The translations under genes and the position numbers were made by a program. The notes beneath the pieces were generated by a model. That model did not search any database, was not told the DNA's origin, and was given only the letters and a program-made list of their open reading frames with translations. Positions 1-7,035 of a stretch of DNA of 19,327 nucleotides are shown here, in pieces. Origin of the DNA: Paraktedonobacter sp035294465 (GTDB lineage Bacteria; Chloroflexota; Ktedonobacteria; Ktedonobacterales; Ktedonobacteraceae); the NCBI GenBank assembly GCA_035294465.1, contig DATGKW010000165.1, positions 1-19,327 on the forward strand. The letters are read 5' to 3'. How positions within the stretch are numbered: the first letter of the stretch is position 1; each line of letters starts with the position of its first letter.

Positions 1-6
1 CTCTAC

Positions 7-1272
7 TCATATTCTCATAATGGGCAGGCTCGCCTGGCCGATTTTCCTCTGAGCGGAGTGGCGGATCTCCGGTCTGCCGACAGAGATAAGAAAGGCTTCC
101 AGAGCCAGTCTGGCCGCGCCCAGGCTCGCGGCATCCCTGCCGAGCTGGCTGACAAGGATTTGCGCGGCCTCAAAAGGCTGCTTGAGCGCGTAACGCTGCG
201 TCTCACGCGTCAGTTCGGGCAAAAAATGCTTGCCCAGGAGCAGGCCGGTCCAGCCGCCAAGAATAATGCGTTGAGGATTGAAAAGATTGATCAGATTGGC
301 CAGTCCCGCTCCCAGGTAGTGGATCACGTCCAGGAAAACCTGCTGCGCCGCCGCATCGCCTTGTTCAGCCGCCGCGATCAGATTGACAATCGTCTGAACT
401 TCATCACTGCTTGCCAGGGCGGGATTAGTAGGAGCAAGCGCCCGCATGCGTCGAATAATGCCGGGTGCGCCGACATAGGCTTCGAGGCAGCCGCGATGGC
501 CGCATCGGCACATCTCGCCATCCAGGACAATCGTCGTATGTCCCCACTCGCCGGCGCTATTATTGCCGCCGCGATAAAGCTGTCCCTCAGAAATAATGCC
601 CGCGCCCACGCCTGTTCCCACATTTAACGCGACCATTGTTTCGTTGCGCAGATCTGGCTTCAGGTGCATTTCGGCCAGAGCCATCACCTTTGAACCGTTA
701 TCGACGTACAGAGGGATCTGGAAATGCTCTCTCAGCATGGCCTTGAGGGGAACCGGCTGCCAATTCCAGGCGGGAGCGGATACTGTCTCTTCCTCTGCTT
801 GCTCAACCACGCCCGGAACTCCTACGCCTATGCCCAGCACTTTTTCATAGGGAATCCGGGCCTCGCTGAGCAATTGTTCCACGCCGCCGGCAAAACGCTG
901 AACCACAATCTCTGGCCTGTTCTCTGCGGGTGCTAGAGGATACTTCGCGCGTTTGAGCTTCTGCAATTTCAGATCGAAGAGTTCGGCGACCACCTCTGTC
1001 TCACCGATCTCCCCACCGATAAAATAGCCGTACTCCATATTCAGCGTGAGGATCGTGCGCGGCCGTCCTCCCTCGGAGGCTTCAAAGCCAGCTTCCAGCA
1101 CCAATGTTTCCGCTAGCAGTTCCCCAACTACATTGGCAATCGTCCCCGCGCTCAACCCTGAAAGCTGGCTAAGTTCCAGGCGACTCATTGGCTCGTGCGC
1201 GTAGAGGCAACGAAACACCGTCTGGCGATTGATGCGCCGCAGATCGCGGGCGGTGGGGTTAACAGATTTCAT
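7..1272 (-). CDS. ROK-family transcriptional regulator
   Basis: This is a 421-residue protein of the usual length for ROK repressors (NagC/Mlc/XylR type), which sense a sugar and bind DNA. An N-terminal winged helix-turn-helix spans about residues 12-60. The sugar-kinase-like ROK fold follows, with the zinc-binding signature His245, Cys255, Cys257 and Cys262 in GEWGH...CRCGHRGCLE. The phosphate-binding DxGGT motif of ROK kinases has become EIGET (88-92), which suggests a sensor without kinase activity. An aspartate remains at the usual catalytic-base position (VDNGS, Asp191). The ATG at 1270-1272 has purine-rich GAGG stretches upstream and lies about 55 nt downstream of a strong promoter. The gene is divergent from the beta-CASP gene. 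The inducer is unknown. Because ROK regulators often respond to amino sugars or xylose, a link to the salvage genes further right is possible but unsupported. Confidence 0.9.
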   Translation of the reverse strand: MKSVNPTARDLRRINRQTVFRCLYAHEPMSRLELSQLSGLSAGTIANVVGELLAETLVLEAGFEASEGGRPRTILTLNMEYGYFIGGEIGETEVVAELFDLKLQKLKRAKYPLAPAENRPEIVVQRFAGGVEQLLSEARIPYEKVLGIGVGVPGVVEQAEEETVSAPAWNWQPVPLKAMLREHFQIPLYVDNGSKVMALAEMHLKPDLRNETMVALNVGTGVGAGIISEGQLYRGGNNSAGEWGHTTIVLDGEMCRCGHRGCLEAYVGAPGIIRRMRALAPTNPALASSDEVQTIVNLIAAAEQGDAAAQQVFLDVIHYLGAGLANLINLFNPQRIILGGWTGLLLGKHFLPELTRETQRYALKQPFEAAQILVSQLGRDAASLGAARLALEAFLISVGRPEIRHSAQRKIGQASLPIMRI

Positions 1273-1334
1273 AAAGCCTCGCTGCTCCTCTGAACGCTCT
1301 CTTTTTCAGGGATACGCCGTATGCATCAAGACTT

Positions 1335-1363
1335 ATTATAACTATTAAATTAAGTAATGTCAA
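1335..1363 (-). promoter_or_regulatory. Consensus sigma-70 promoter of the ROK regulator gene
   Basis: On the minus strand, TTGACA (1358-1363) and TATAAT (1335-1340) are separated by exactly 17 bp, so both hexamers match consensus perfectly. The spacer is very AT-rich. Transcription would start near 1328 and give a leader of about 55 nt before the ATG at 1272. So strong a promoter in front of a repressor gene usually implies autorepression, but I see no convincing operator palindrome. Confidence 0.75.
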
Positions 1364-1426
1364 CCTTTGGCCAGGCCACCTCCCGGCCCTTTCCTTTGAA
1401 CAGCAAACGTGATATAGTAACACTTA

Positions 1427-1480
1427 GAAGACGTTCGTACAGGTGCTCTCTTTTCTCAGAGCACCTGTACGAACGTCTTC
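1427..1480. repeat. 23-bp perfect inverted repeat upstream of the beta-CASP gene
   Basis: The arms at 1427-1449 and 1458-1480 are exact reverse complements of 23 bp, with an 8-nt loop (CTTTTCTC, 1450-1457). The repeat ends 39 nt before the ATG at 1520, so an RNA starting upstream of it would carry a very stable hairpin in its leader. No T-run follows on either strand, so it is not an ordinary intrinsic terminator. It could be an RNA-processing or autoregulatory element, a protein-binding site, or a relic of a small palindromic element. Confidence 0.9.
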
Positions 1481-1519
1481 CCGGCGCGGAATAGAGAGAA
1501 GAGAAGGAGCAGCCTTTTT

Positions 1520-4500
1520 ATGCAGGTTATTTTTGTTGGTGGGGCCAGCGGCGTTGGAGCCTCGTGCGTAGCGATAGAGATCGCCGGGCAGTGGATTGTT
1601 GTAGACGCGGGCGTGCGCGTTGACCGTAAGAGCGATCCTTTGCCCGATCTGGCTTTGCTGGAAGGGAAGGATGTGCGCGCGATTTTTGTCACGCACGCCC
1701 ATGCCGACCATATCGGTGCATTGCCGCTGGTTCATCAGGCGTTTCCCGCAGTTCCTATCTTCGCCTCGCGCGCAACAGGCTTGTTGATGGAGGTGATGCT
1801 GGCTGATGCGCTGAGGATCATGAATCGTCGGGCGGCTGAGGAAATGGAGATTCCGCTCTATCCGCCGGAACTGGTGGGCAATATGCTCAACCAGGTGCGC
1901 CCGCTGCCGGTCGGTGAGACGGTGACACTGCCACAGTTGCCGGGCGTTAGTATTCATGCTAGCCGGGCAGGGCATATTGCGGGTGCGGTCAGCTTTGGCT
2001 TTACCGGCTCAGATGGAACGCTGGTCGTTTCGGGCGACATCAGCAGTACGCCACAGCGCACAGTGCTAGGCGCTGTTCCGCCGCCGGTGCAGCATTGCGA
2101 TCTGCTTGTTCTGGAATCGACCTACGGCGCGCGCCTGCATCCGAACCGGCAGGGAGAAGAGCAACGCCTGGCTCAGGCGGTAGCTGAGAACATCGAGCGC
2201 GGCGGGCACACACTGATTCCCTGCTTCGGCCTGGGGCGTGGTCAGGAGATTCTGCTGATCCTGCAAGCCGCGCAGGAGAAAGGGCAGATACCCGATTTCC
2301 CTATCTATGTTGATGGGTTGGTCAGGCGTGTCTGCAATACCTATCTCCTTCTGCCGGAAGCGCTACCGCCAGTCCTGCAGCGCCAGATTCGCAAGGGCTA
2401 CCTGCCGTTCATGGGGCGCAATGTTTCGTTCGTGCGCGATGAGCGCGAGCGCGAGCGTATCCTGGCCGGTTCCCCGGCCTGCATTCTCAGCAGTTCGGGT
2501 ATGTTGACAGGCGGGCCAAGCGTGTGGTACGCCAAACGCTTAGCTCCCCAAGAACAGGCCGCGATCCTCATCAGCGGGTATGTTGATGAAGAATCGAGCG
2601 GAAAAAAGCTGCTCGACCTGGCGGAGAGCAAGAGCGATACAATGGAACTGGATGGGGCAACCATCACGGTGCGCTGCCGCGTCGCGAAGTTCAGTCTCTC
2701 CGCACACGCGGATGGCGGCGAACTGGCAGCCTATGCTGCCGCGCTCAAACCACGCAAAGTCGCGCTGGTCCATGGAGACGAGGATGCCCGCCTGGCACTG
2801 AGTCGCCTGCTGACCGAAACGGACGTTTTTTTCCCCAATAATGGCGAGTCTTTCGCACCGCAAACCAGATCGGAGAGGAAGAACAAGCTGGCTCAGAGCG
2901 CGCAGGCCCTGTACACCCTACCGGCCAATATTGGCGGAGGGCGCGAACTGACGCTGGAGGATGTGCCGGAACTTTGGCAGGCAATCAGCGAAATACCCTC
3001 GCTGCGCATCGTCACAGCTCGCGAACTGGCCTTTACCTGGTATGGTGTAGCCAACGAGGAGACTACAGAGGCGGTCTTAACGGTTCTGGCCAGCGATAAC
3101 GAGCAGCGTTATTTTATCCGCCAGCAGGCGCTAGAAGAAGCCTATCGGGTACGCGGCCAGGCCGAAGAAGCTCCCGGTGACTTTCTCAGCGACCTGGTGG
3201 GCAAGATTCTGCTGGTCGAGATAAGTCCGGGCAGCAGTAAGCCGGTACTCTGTCAGGGGATCGAACCGGGGGCGCGAATTCGCGTGCAGCATCCGCGTGG
3301 CGTCGATTTTGTGCGTTCGCGCTATCCGTTTTCCGCAATCCTCGATGTGCTGGGCGAACCAACATCTGACATGCTCAACGAGCGTTTTGGCGCGGCCGAT
3401 GGTCTGGAAAATCTGGTCAAGGCCGCGCGCCGTCTGCGTCGTCGCCTCTCAGCTTATACGCTGGCCCGCCAGTGCCAGGAGGAAGCTGCCTATACCCTGG
3501 GGGATATGTGCCAACTGGCCGGCGTATCTGCAACAACTCTGGAAGATCGCCTGGCCGTCGCCAAAATCCTGCATAAACATCCGCTCATATTTATGCAACA
3601 GCGTACCCTGATGGAAGGCGAAGGTCTGGCTCTGTACAGCCTGGCGCCGGAGTGGAGCGAAACCCTTGAGGAGCCGGAAGAACTGCCGAGACCGGATCAG
3701 AACTGGATTCAAGAGATTATCCAGAAGCATCTTGGCAACGCTGCTGACCTCTATCGTCGCAGTATCGACCCGGATACCGGCGAGGTCCGGCTCGCCTTTC
3801 ATTTTCCGACTGTGGCCCGCGAACGGTATGCTGCACAGATCGAGGCAATCAGGGAAGAGGCAGGAGTCGAGGTCACGATTGCCTCGCAGCCTCACCAGGG
3901 CGAACTCGTCAGAGTGGCTCGCCAGAGCCTGCCAAATGAACTGACCGAGCGCGGTTTTCCTTCGGTTTATCACGATAGTCAGACCGTCCAGATCAAATGC
4001 CTGGGCCAGGCCACGCCCGAAGAGATTGCGGAAGCGCAGCGGCGTTTCTACGATGAGACCGGCTGGCAACTTGCGTTGGAGCTCCAAAACACGGCCAGTG
4101 GCCAGGCTGCGTCAGCGGCTGAGCGCAAACCGACTCAGGCTCGCGTTGATCAACATGGGGCTGTGCAAGTGGCGCAAAGCATCCTGCGCGACCTGCCGGG
4201 TTACGTGAAAGTGGGCGCAGAGTCCGGGCGCTGGCTGCTGCACGCACGTTTCCATTTTCCACAGGTCGCTCGCAAGCGCTATGCCGATCTTTTCTCCGAG
4301 ATAGAGGCCCGCACCGGATGGCAGGTACAGGTACAGGATGGCGTTCACCAGGAAGCGCTGGCGGAAATGGCTCGCCGTGTGCTCCCCGAAGGACTCAAGG
4401 CGAACGGCACACCCTCGATTTATCACCAGAAGCAAGCCGTGTTGATCCAGTGCAAAGGCGAGGCACCACAAGAGGATGTGTTAGCCGCGCAGAAGCGCTT

Positions 4501-5002
4501 TGAGGAGGAGACCGGCTGGCAGCTTACTATCACCGTCCCCGGCTCGCGTGAGAATATCGAGCAGGCCCCACGCATGGCGCAGGGCGAGGCAATGGCGCGG
4601 ATTACCGCTGCTTTCAGTGGCGTAACGGACCTTTATCATGTTGGCGTTGATAGCCGCTTGAAGATCTTCTGGCTGCATTTTGACTTTCCCGCAACGATTG
4701 AGGGGCGTTACGCCGCGCTGCTGGCCGACCTGGAGCGCGAGACCGGCTGGCGCATTTACCTGCACCCGCGCGCGCGCCAGAAAGCGCTGGTGGAGACAGC
4801 GCGGCTTTTGCTGCCGGAGGACACTTGCCTGACTGGCAAAAAGACGCTGGACCATGAAGAATGCATTCTGCGTCTAAGAGGAACAAAGCTGCCGAGTGGA
4901 GAAGCGCGTCGGGAGATCGAGCGGCGTTTTGCGGAAGTGACCGGCTGGTCTCTCCAACTGGAAGAGGCAAATAGCGACGAAGCCGAATATCCTGCGGGAT
5001 AA
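1520..5002 (+). CDS. Beta-CASP metallo-beta-lactamase (CPSF/YSH1-like RNA nuclease) with three C-terminal KH-like repeats
   Basis: This is an 1160-residue protein, far longer than the ~450-residue bacterial YSH1/CPSF73-like enzymes. Residues 1-450 form a complete beta-CASP nuclease unit. It has THAHADH (His59, His61, Asp63, His64), His152 in AGHIAG, Asp173 in SGDIS, Glu199 in LESTYG (motif A), SSSGMLTGGP from 324, His396 in SAHADGGE (motif B) and His418 in VHGDED (motif C). All metal and catalytic ligands are present, so an active zinc-dependent RNA endo- or exonuclease is likely. Residues 470-725 are unassigned. Residues 728-1148 hold three tandem repeats described separately. AAGGAG at 1504-1509 precedes the ATG. 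There is no signal peptide, so the protein should be cytoplasmic. It stands alone and divergent from the ROK gene. RNA as substrate is inferred from the family; a DNA substrate cannot be excluded. Confidence 0.9.
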   Translation: MQVIFVGGASGVGASCVAIEIAGQWIVVDAGVRVDRKSDPLPDLALLEGKDVRAIFVTHAHADHIGALPLVHQAFPAVPIFASRATGLLMEVMLADALRIMNRRAAEEMEIPLYPPELVGNMLNQVRPLPVGETVTLPQLPGVSIHASRAGHIAGAVSFGFTGSDGTLVVSGDISSTPQRTVLGAVPPPVQHCDLLVLESTYGARLHPNRQGEEQRLAQAVAENIERGGHTLIPCFGLGRGQEILLILQAAQEKGQIPDFPIYVDGLVRRVCNTYLLLPEALPPVLQRQIRKGYLPFMGRNVSFVRDERERERILAGSPACILSSSGMLTGGPSVWYAKRLAPQEQAAILISGYVDEESSGKKLLDLAESKSDTMELDGATITVRCRVAKFSLSAHADGGELAAYAAALKPRKVALVHGDEDARLALSRLLTETDVFFPNNGESFAPQTRSERKNKLAQSAQALYTLPANIGGGRELTLEDVPELWQAISEIPSLRIVTARELAFTWYGVANEETTEAVLTVLASDNEQRYFIRQQALEEAYRVRGQAEEAPGDFLSDLVGKILLVEISPGSSKPVLCQGIEPGARIRVQHPRGVDFVRSRYPFSAILDVLGEPTSDMLNERFGAADGLENLVKAARRLRRRLSAYTLARQCQEEAAYTLGDMCQLAGVSATTLEDRLAVAKILHKHPLIFMQQRTLMEGEGLALYSLAPEWSETLEEPEELPRPDQNWIQEIIQKHLGNAADLYRRSIDPDTGEVRLAFHFPTVARERYAAQIEAIREEAGVEVTIASQPHQGELVRVARQSLPNELTERGFPSVYHDSQTVQIKCLGQATPEEIAEAQRRFYDETGWQLALELQNTASGQAASAAERKPTQARVDQHGAVQVAQSILRDLPGYVKVGAESGRWLLHARFHFPQVARKRYADLFSEIEARTGWQVQVQDGVHQEALAEMARRVLPEGLKANGTPSIYHQKQAVLIQCKGEAPQEDVLAAQKRFEEETGWQLTITVPGSRENIEQAPRMAQGEAMARITAAFSGVTDLYHVGVDSRLKIFWLHFDFPATIEGRYAALLADLERETGWRIYLHPRARQKALVETARLLLPEDTCLTGKKTLDHEECILRLRGTKLPSGEARREIERRFAEVTGWSLQLEEANSDEAEYPAG
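3701..4963 (+). repeat. Three tandem ~128-residue protein repeats within the beta-CASP gene
   Basis: The repeats are residues 728-856, 880-1006 and 1020-1148. Each has the same order: an amphipathic N-terminal helix; a HFxFP-like strand (AFHFPTVARERYA, RFHFPQVARKRYA, HFDFPATIEGRYA); a first module ending in (E/R)(E/T)(A/T)G(V/W); a LVxxARxxLP helix; a xSIYH-like strand; and a second module ending RRFxxxTGWxLxLE. Six half-modules therefore end in a (T)GW/GV strand. The tail RxIxxxTGWxPxV and the phrase DPDTGEV in repeat 1 recall the KH domains of archaeal CPSF1. Similarity is at protein level; the DNA copies have clearly diverged. The repeats are most simply read as RNA-binding extensions. Confidence 0.7.
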
Positions 5003-5009
5003 GTAGAGA

Positions 5010-5127
5010 AAAGCGAGCGCCACCTCTCTAGAGAGGAAGTCCAGGAAATAGCCCCCGTCTCCCGGATCTCCGGTCCGGGAAGAAGCAACTTACCTTGCGG
5101 GCTTCCGCGAGAGATGGCGCTCGCTTT
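5010..5127. repeat. Long rod-like imperfect inverted repeat between convergent genes
   Basis: Arms 5010-5028 and 5109-5127 pair over 19 positions with one mismatch, which becomes a G-U wobble if the minus strand is transcribed. The rod continues with 5035-5042 against 5099-5106 (8 pairs, one wobble) and an apical hairpin of CCCGGA (5061-5066) with TCCGGG (5074-5079). It fills the 154-nt gap between the stop of the beta-CASP gene and the stop of the convergent HTH gene, so it may act as a bidirectional terminator. T-runs are short on both sides (TTTT), and the elaborate interior is unusual for a terminator. A structured RNA is the alternative. Confidence 0.6.
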
Positions 5128-5156
5128 CACTCACTTTTCGTGCTGCAGTTTTGCGA

Positions 5157-5363
5157 TTAGCCCTGCGATCCGCCTACCGGATTCAGCAAAAGGTTCAGGG
5201 TTGTCTTGCGCACACGGTAAGACTGGCGCTGCCCCACATGAGGCAGAGTCACCGCTTCCAGCACGCCATTCTTGATCCAGCGGCGTACCGTCGTGTCGTC
5301 TACACGCAACTGCTGTGCAACTTCGCTAACTGTTAACAAATCGTGATCGTCGTGACCAGCCAT
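5157..5363 (-). CDS. Excisionase-type (MerR-like HTH_17) small DNA-binding protein
   Basis: This 68-residue protein is a single winged helix-turn-helix. LTVSEVAQQLRVDDTTVRRW (10-29) is the classic xis/MerR-like domain, followed by a basic wing and the terminal YRVRKTTLNLLL helix (49-60). The start is set at the ATG 5361-5363 because AGGAGG (5370-5375) lies 6 nt upstream. An earlier in-frame ATG (5376-5378) abuts that ribosome-binding site and would add five residues, which is unlikely. Proteins of this family work as excisionases, plasmid or phage regulators, or small chromosomal regulators. No integrase or att site is visible, so a stand-alone transcription factor is favoured. The gene converges on the beta-CASP gene. 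Confidence 0.85.
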   Translation of the reverse strand: MAGHDDHDLLTVSEVAQQLRVDDTTVRRWIKNGVLEAVTLPHVGQRQSYRVRKTTLNLLLNPVGGSQG

Positions 5364-5369
5364 AAAAAA

Positions 5370-5375
5370 CCTCCT
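5370..5375 (-). promoter_or_regulatory. Ribosome-binding site deciding the HTH protein start
   Basis: A full AGGAGG on the minus strand is followed by six T residues and then ATG at 5363. It directly abuts the alternative upstream ATG (5376-5378), which therefore cannot be the main start. Confidence 0.85.
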
Positions 5376-5378
5376 CAT

Positions 5379-5893
5379 GTAGCTAATTCGTCATCAATTG
5401 CCTGCATCCGACTGGGAATTGGTCCCACCAAACTACCCAGATGATGCAAAGACTGACTTATTAGCATGTATAATATGGTACTATAACATTTAAATGACTC
5501 GAATGCAATAGACCCTTTATACATAACTCTCTATAGTGACACCAGTGGCACCATACTTTACCTAAATGTCAGTGGAGCGTTGCTTCCCGTTTTCCTCCCC
5601 TTCTCTTTTATTTGTCTATAATCAACATGATTCGAGAAGCACTTCAAAGCCTATACATAGGTATACTTGAAAATTCCTATGTTTTTTCTGCTAAATATAA
5701 CCTTTCTTTGTACTTAATACGGATCTCAGCGACAAAGAGTTGCTAGAGGGGGAACTGGCCTATTCCTGCAAATTCGCTAAAGGTGAGTTTTGCTACGGGT
5801 CTGTGCAGAGGTACGCCGAATAGTGGAGAGTGTCCGATTCTCAGGATCTTCGCCTGTGCCTATCGAGTGTTCGCCAACTTCGCCATACAGAGA
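5379..5893. other. AT-rich intergenic stretch with no convincing gene
   Basis: This stretch separates the small HTH gene from the 3' end of the transporter operon and is clearly more AT-rich than the flanking genes, at least to about 5720. It contains the HTH gene's probable promoter and an imperfect 9-bp tandem repeat (GTGACACCA/GTGGCACCA, 5536-5553). It also holds two short overlapping open frames: an ATG-started 39-codon frame at 5627-5746, and a frame without a start codon that is open from 5701 to the stop at 5821-5823. The two frames might be the halves of a small frameshifted gene. No known family is recognised. Confidence 0.5.
5480..5508 (-). promoter_or_regulatory. Probable promoter of the small HTH gene
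   Basis: On the minus strand, TTGCAT (5503-5508) and TATAGT (5480-5485) are separated by 17 bp. Each hexamer differs from consensus in one or two positions. Transcription from here would give a leader of about 110 nt. The surrounding sequence is AT-rich, so other -10-like boxes exist, including TATAAT on the plus strand at 5469-5474. Confidence 0.4.
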
Positions 5894-5925
5894 AGATGAG
5901 AGTGTTATGCATAACACTCTCATCT
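5894..5925. repeat. 32-bp perfect palindrome downstream of the transporter operon
   Basis: Positions 5894-5925 read identically on both strands, centred on TTATGCATAA. The palindrome lies 36 nt past the stop codon of the last transporter gene (minus strand). As RNA it would form a stem of up to 14-16 bp with almost no loop. On the minus strand it is followed by TCTCTG rather than a T-run, so terminator function is plausible by position but not typical. A binding site for a dimeric protein is the alternative. Confidence 0.85.
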
Positions 5926-5961
5926 GGTAAGCGCCGCTGGCGCAGACAAGCGCGGTGGGAA

Positions 5962-7035
5962 TCAGATCCCTGGGGCACTCGCCGGTGTGGTATCCTGGCC
6001 ATCGCCGTAGAGGAAACAGTTTGTCCAGTGGCCGTTGCCAAGCTCTGTTCGCCTGGGGAAACGCTGGCGACAGACATCCATGGCGTGGGGGCAGCGCGGA
6101 TGGAAGCGACAGCCGGTGGGCGGATTAATCAGGCTGGGAATTTCGCCGCGCGCGCCGATCTCTTTTATGCCGGTTTTCCCGCTTTTGAGGCGCTCAGGAT
6201 CGGGCGCGGCTGAGAGCAGCAGGCGAGTATACGGGTGCTTGGGTTCCTGCGTAACCTCTTCGCTTGGGCCACCTTCGACCATCTGTCCGGCGTACATGAC
6301 CAGAACATCGTCGGCGAAGTAGCGCGCGCTGGCGATATCGTGGGTAATATAGAGGAGAGCAAGCTGCTCTTCATCCTTCAAGCGCAGCAGGAGATTGAGA
6401 ATATCCAGGCGGATCGAGACATCGAGCATTGAGACCGGTTCGTCGGCAAGCAGCACATCGGGGCGAACCGCCAGGGCGCGCGCGATGGCAATGCGCTGGC
6501 GCTGTCCTCCGCTCAGCTGGTGCGGATACTTCTGAATGAATTGCTCGGCAGGGGTGAGACTGACACGATTCAGCAGCGTCAGGATCTGCTGTGTTTCTTC
6601 AACACGATTTTTCACATGTCCGAAGATGCGCAGCGGGCGGGCCAGGTGATAGCGCACACTGTGGACCGGATTGAGCGAGGCAAAGGGGTCCTGGAAAATC
6701 AACTGGATATGCTGGCGGTAGCGACGCAGGGCAGACGATCCACGACTCAACCTGACCGTCTGGCCATGAAATCTGATCGTTCCGGCAGTGGGATCATAGA
6801 GGCGAGCCAGCATGCGTGCGACCGTGGTCTTGCCGCTTCCGCTCTCGCCCACCAGAGCGGTCGCACGTCCAGGATAAAGCGCCAGCGAGGTATCCTCTAC
6901 CGCGTGGACTGAACTCCTCTGGCCCAGCAGGCGCTGACCCACGGGAAACTCCTTGCGCAGGTGAACCGCTTCGAGCACAGGAATCGTCGGATCTTCCCTG
7001 GCCGGTTGGTATGGGCGTTGCTGTAGGACATTCAT
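5962..7035 (-). CDS. Dipeptide/oligopeptide-type ABC importer, ATP-binding subunit (DppF/OppF-like)
   Basis: This 357-residue ATPase is one of the two different nucleotide-binding subunits of a peptide-type importer. It has Walker A GESGSGKT (63-70), Q-loop Gln115 in FQDPF, signature LSGGQ (174-178), Walker B DVLLADEP (193-200) and switch His232. The C-terminal oligopeptide-transporter extension carries four cysteines (309, 315, 322, 340) in GCRFHPRCPHAMDVC...NC, the pattern that binds a [4Fe-4S] cluster in some Dpp ATPases. The ATG at 7033-7035 overlaps the TGA of the preceding ATPase gene by four bases (ATGA), showing translational coupling. It is the last gene of the operon. Peptide or muropeptide cargo is inferred from the family and from the neighbouring salvage genes. 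Confidence 0.93.
   Translation of the reverse strand: MNVLQQRPYQPAREDPTIPVLEAVHLRKEFPVGQRLLGQRSSVHAVEDTSLALYPGRATALVGESGSGKTTVARMLARLYDPTAGTIRFHGQTVRLSRGSSALRRYRQHIQLIFQDPFASLNPVHSVRYHLARPLRIFGHVKNRVEETQQILTLLNRVSLTPAEQFIQKYPHQLSGGQRQRIAIARALAVRPDVLLADEPVSMLDVSIRLDILNLLLRLKDEEQLALLYITHDIASARYFADDVLVMYAGQMVEGGPSEEVTQEPKHPYTRLLLSAAPDPERLKSGKTGIKEIGARGEIPSLINPPTGCRFHPRCPHAMDVCRQRFPRRTELGNGHWTNCFLYGDGQDTTPASAPGI

Noticed and set aside
5010..5050. T-box leader on the minus strand (AGAGAGGTGGCGC resembles the GGTGG antiterminator element)
   Set aside because: The sequence downstream in that direction is the antisense of the beta-CASP gene, not an aminoacyl-tRNA or amino-acid gene, and the specifier stem is absent.
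5072..5087. SRP (4.5S) RNA gene on the plus strand, suggested by GGTCCGGGAAGAAGCA
   Set aside because: The 5' AGG of the symmetric loop is missing and no GGAA tetraloop closed by UCC/GGA can form; the best fold is CCCGGA/TCCGGG with a 7-nt loop. Kept only as a resemblance.
5157..5363. Integrated element marked by the excisionase-like gene
   Set aside because: No integrase, transposase, tRNA-borne att site or flanking direct repeats are visible in the window.
5830..6213. 127-codon plus-strand open frame
   Set aside because: Most of it is antisense to the terminal ATPase gene, it crosses the 32-bp palindrome, and it has no ribosome-binding site.
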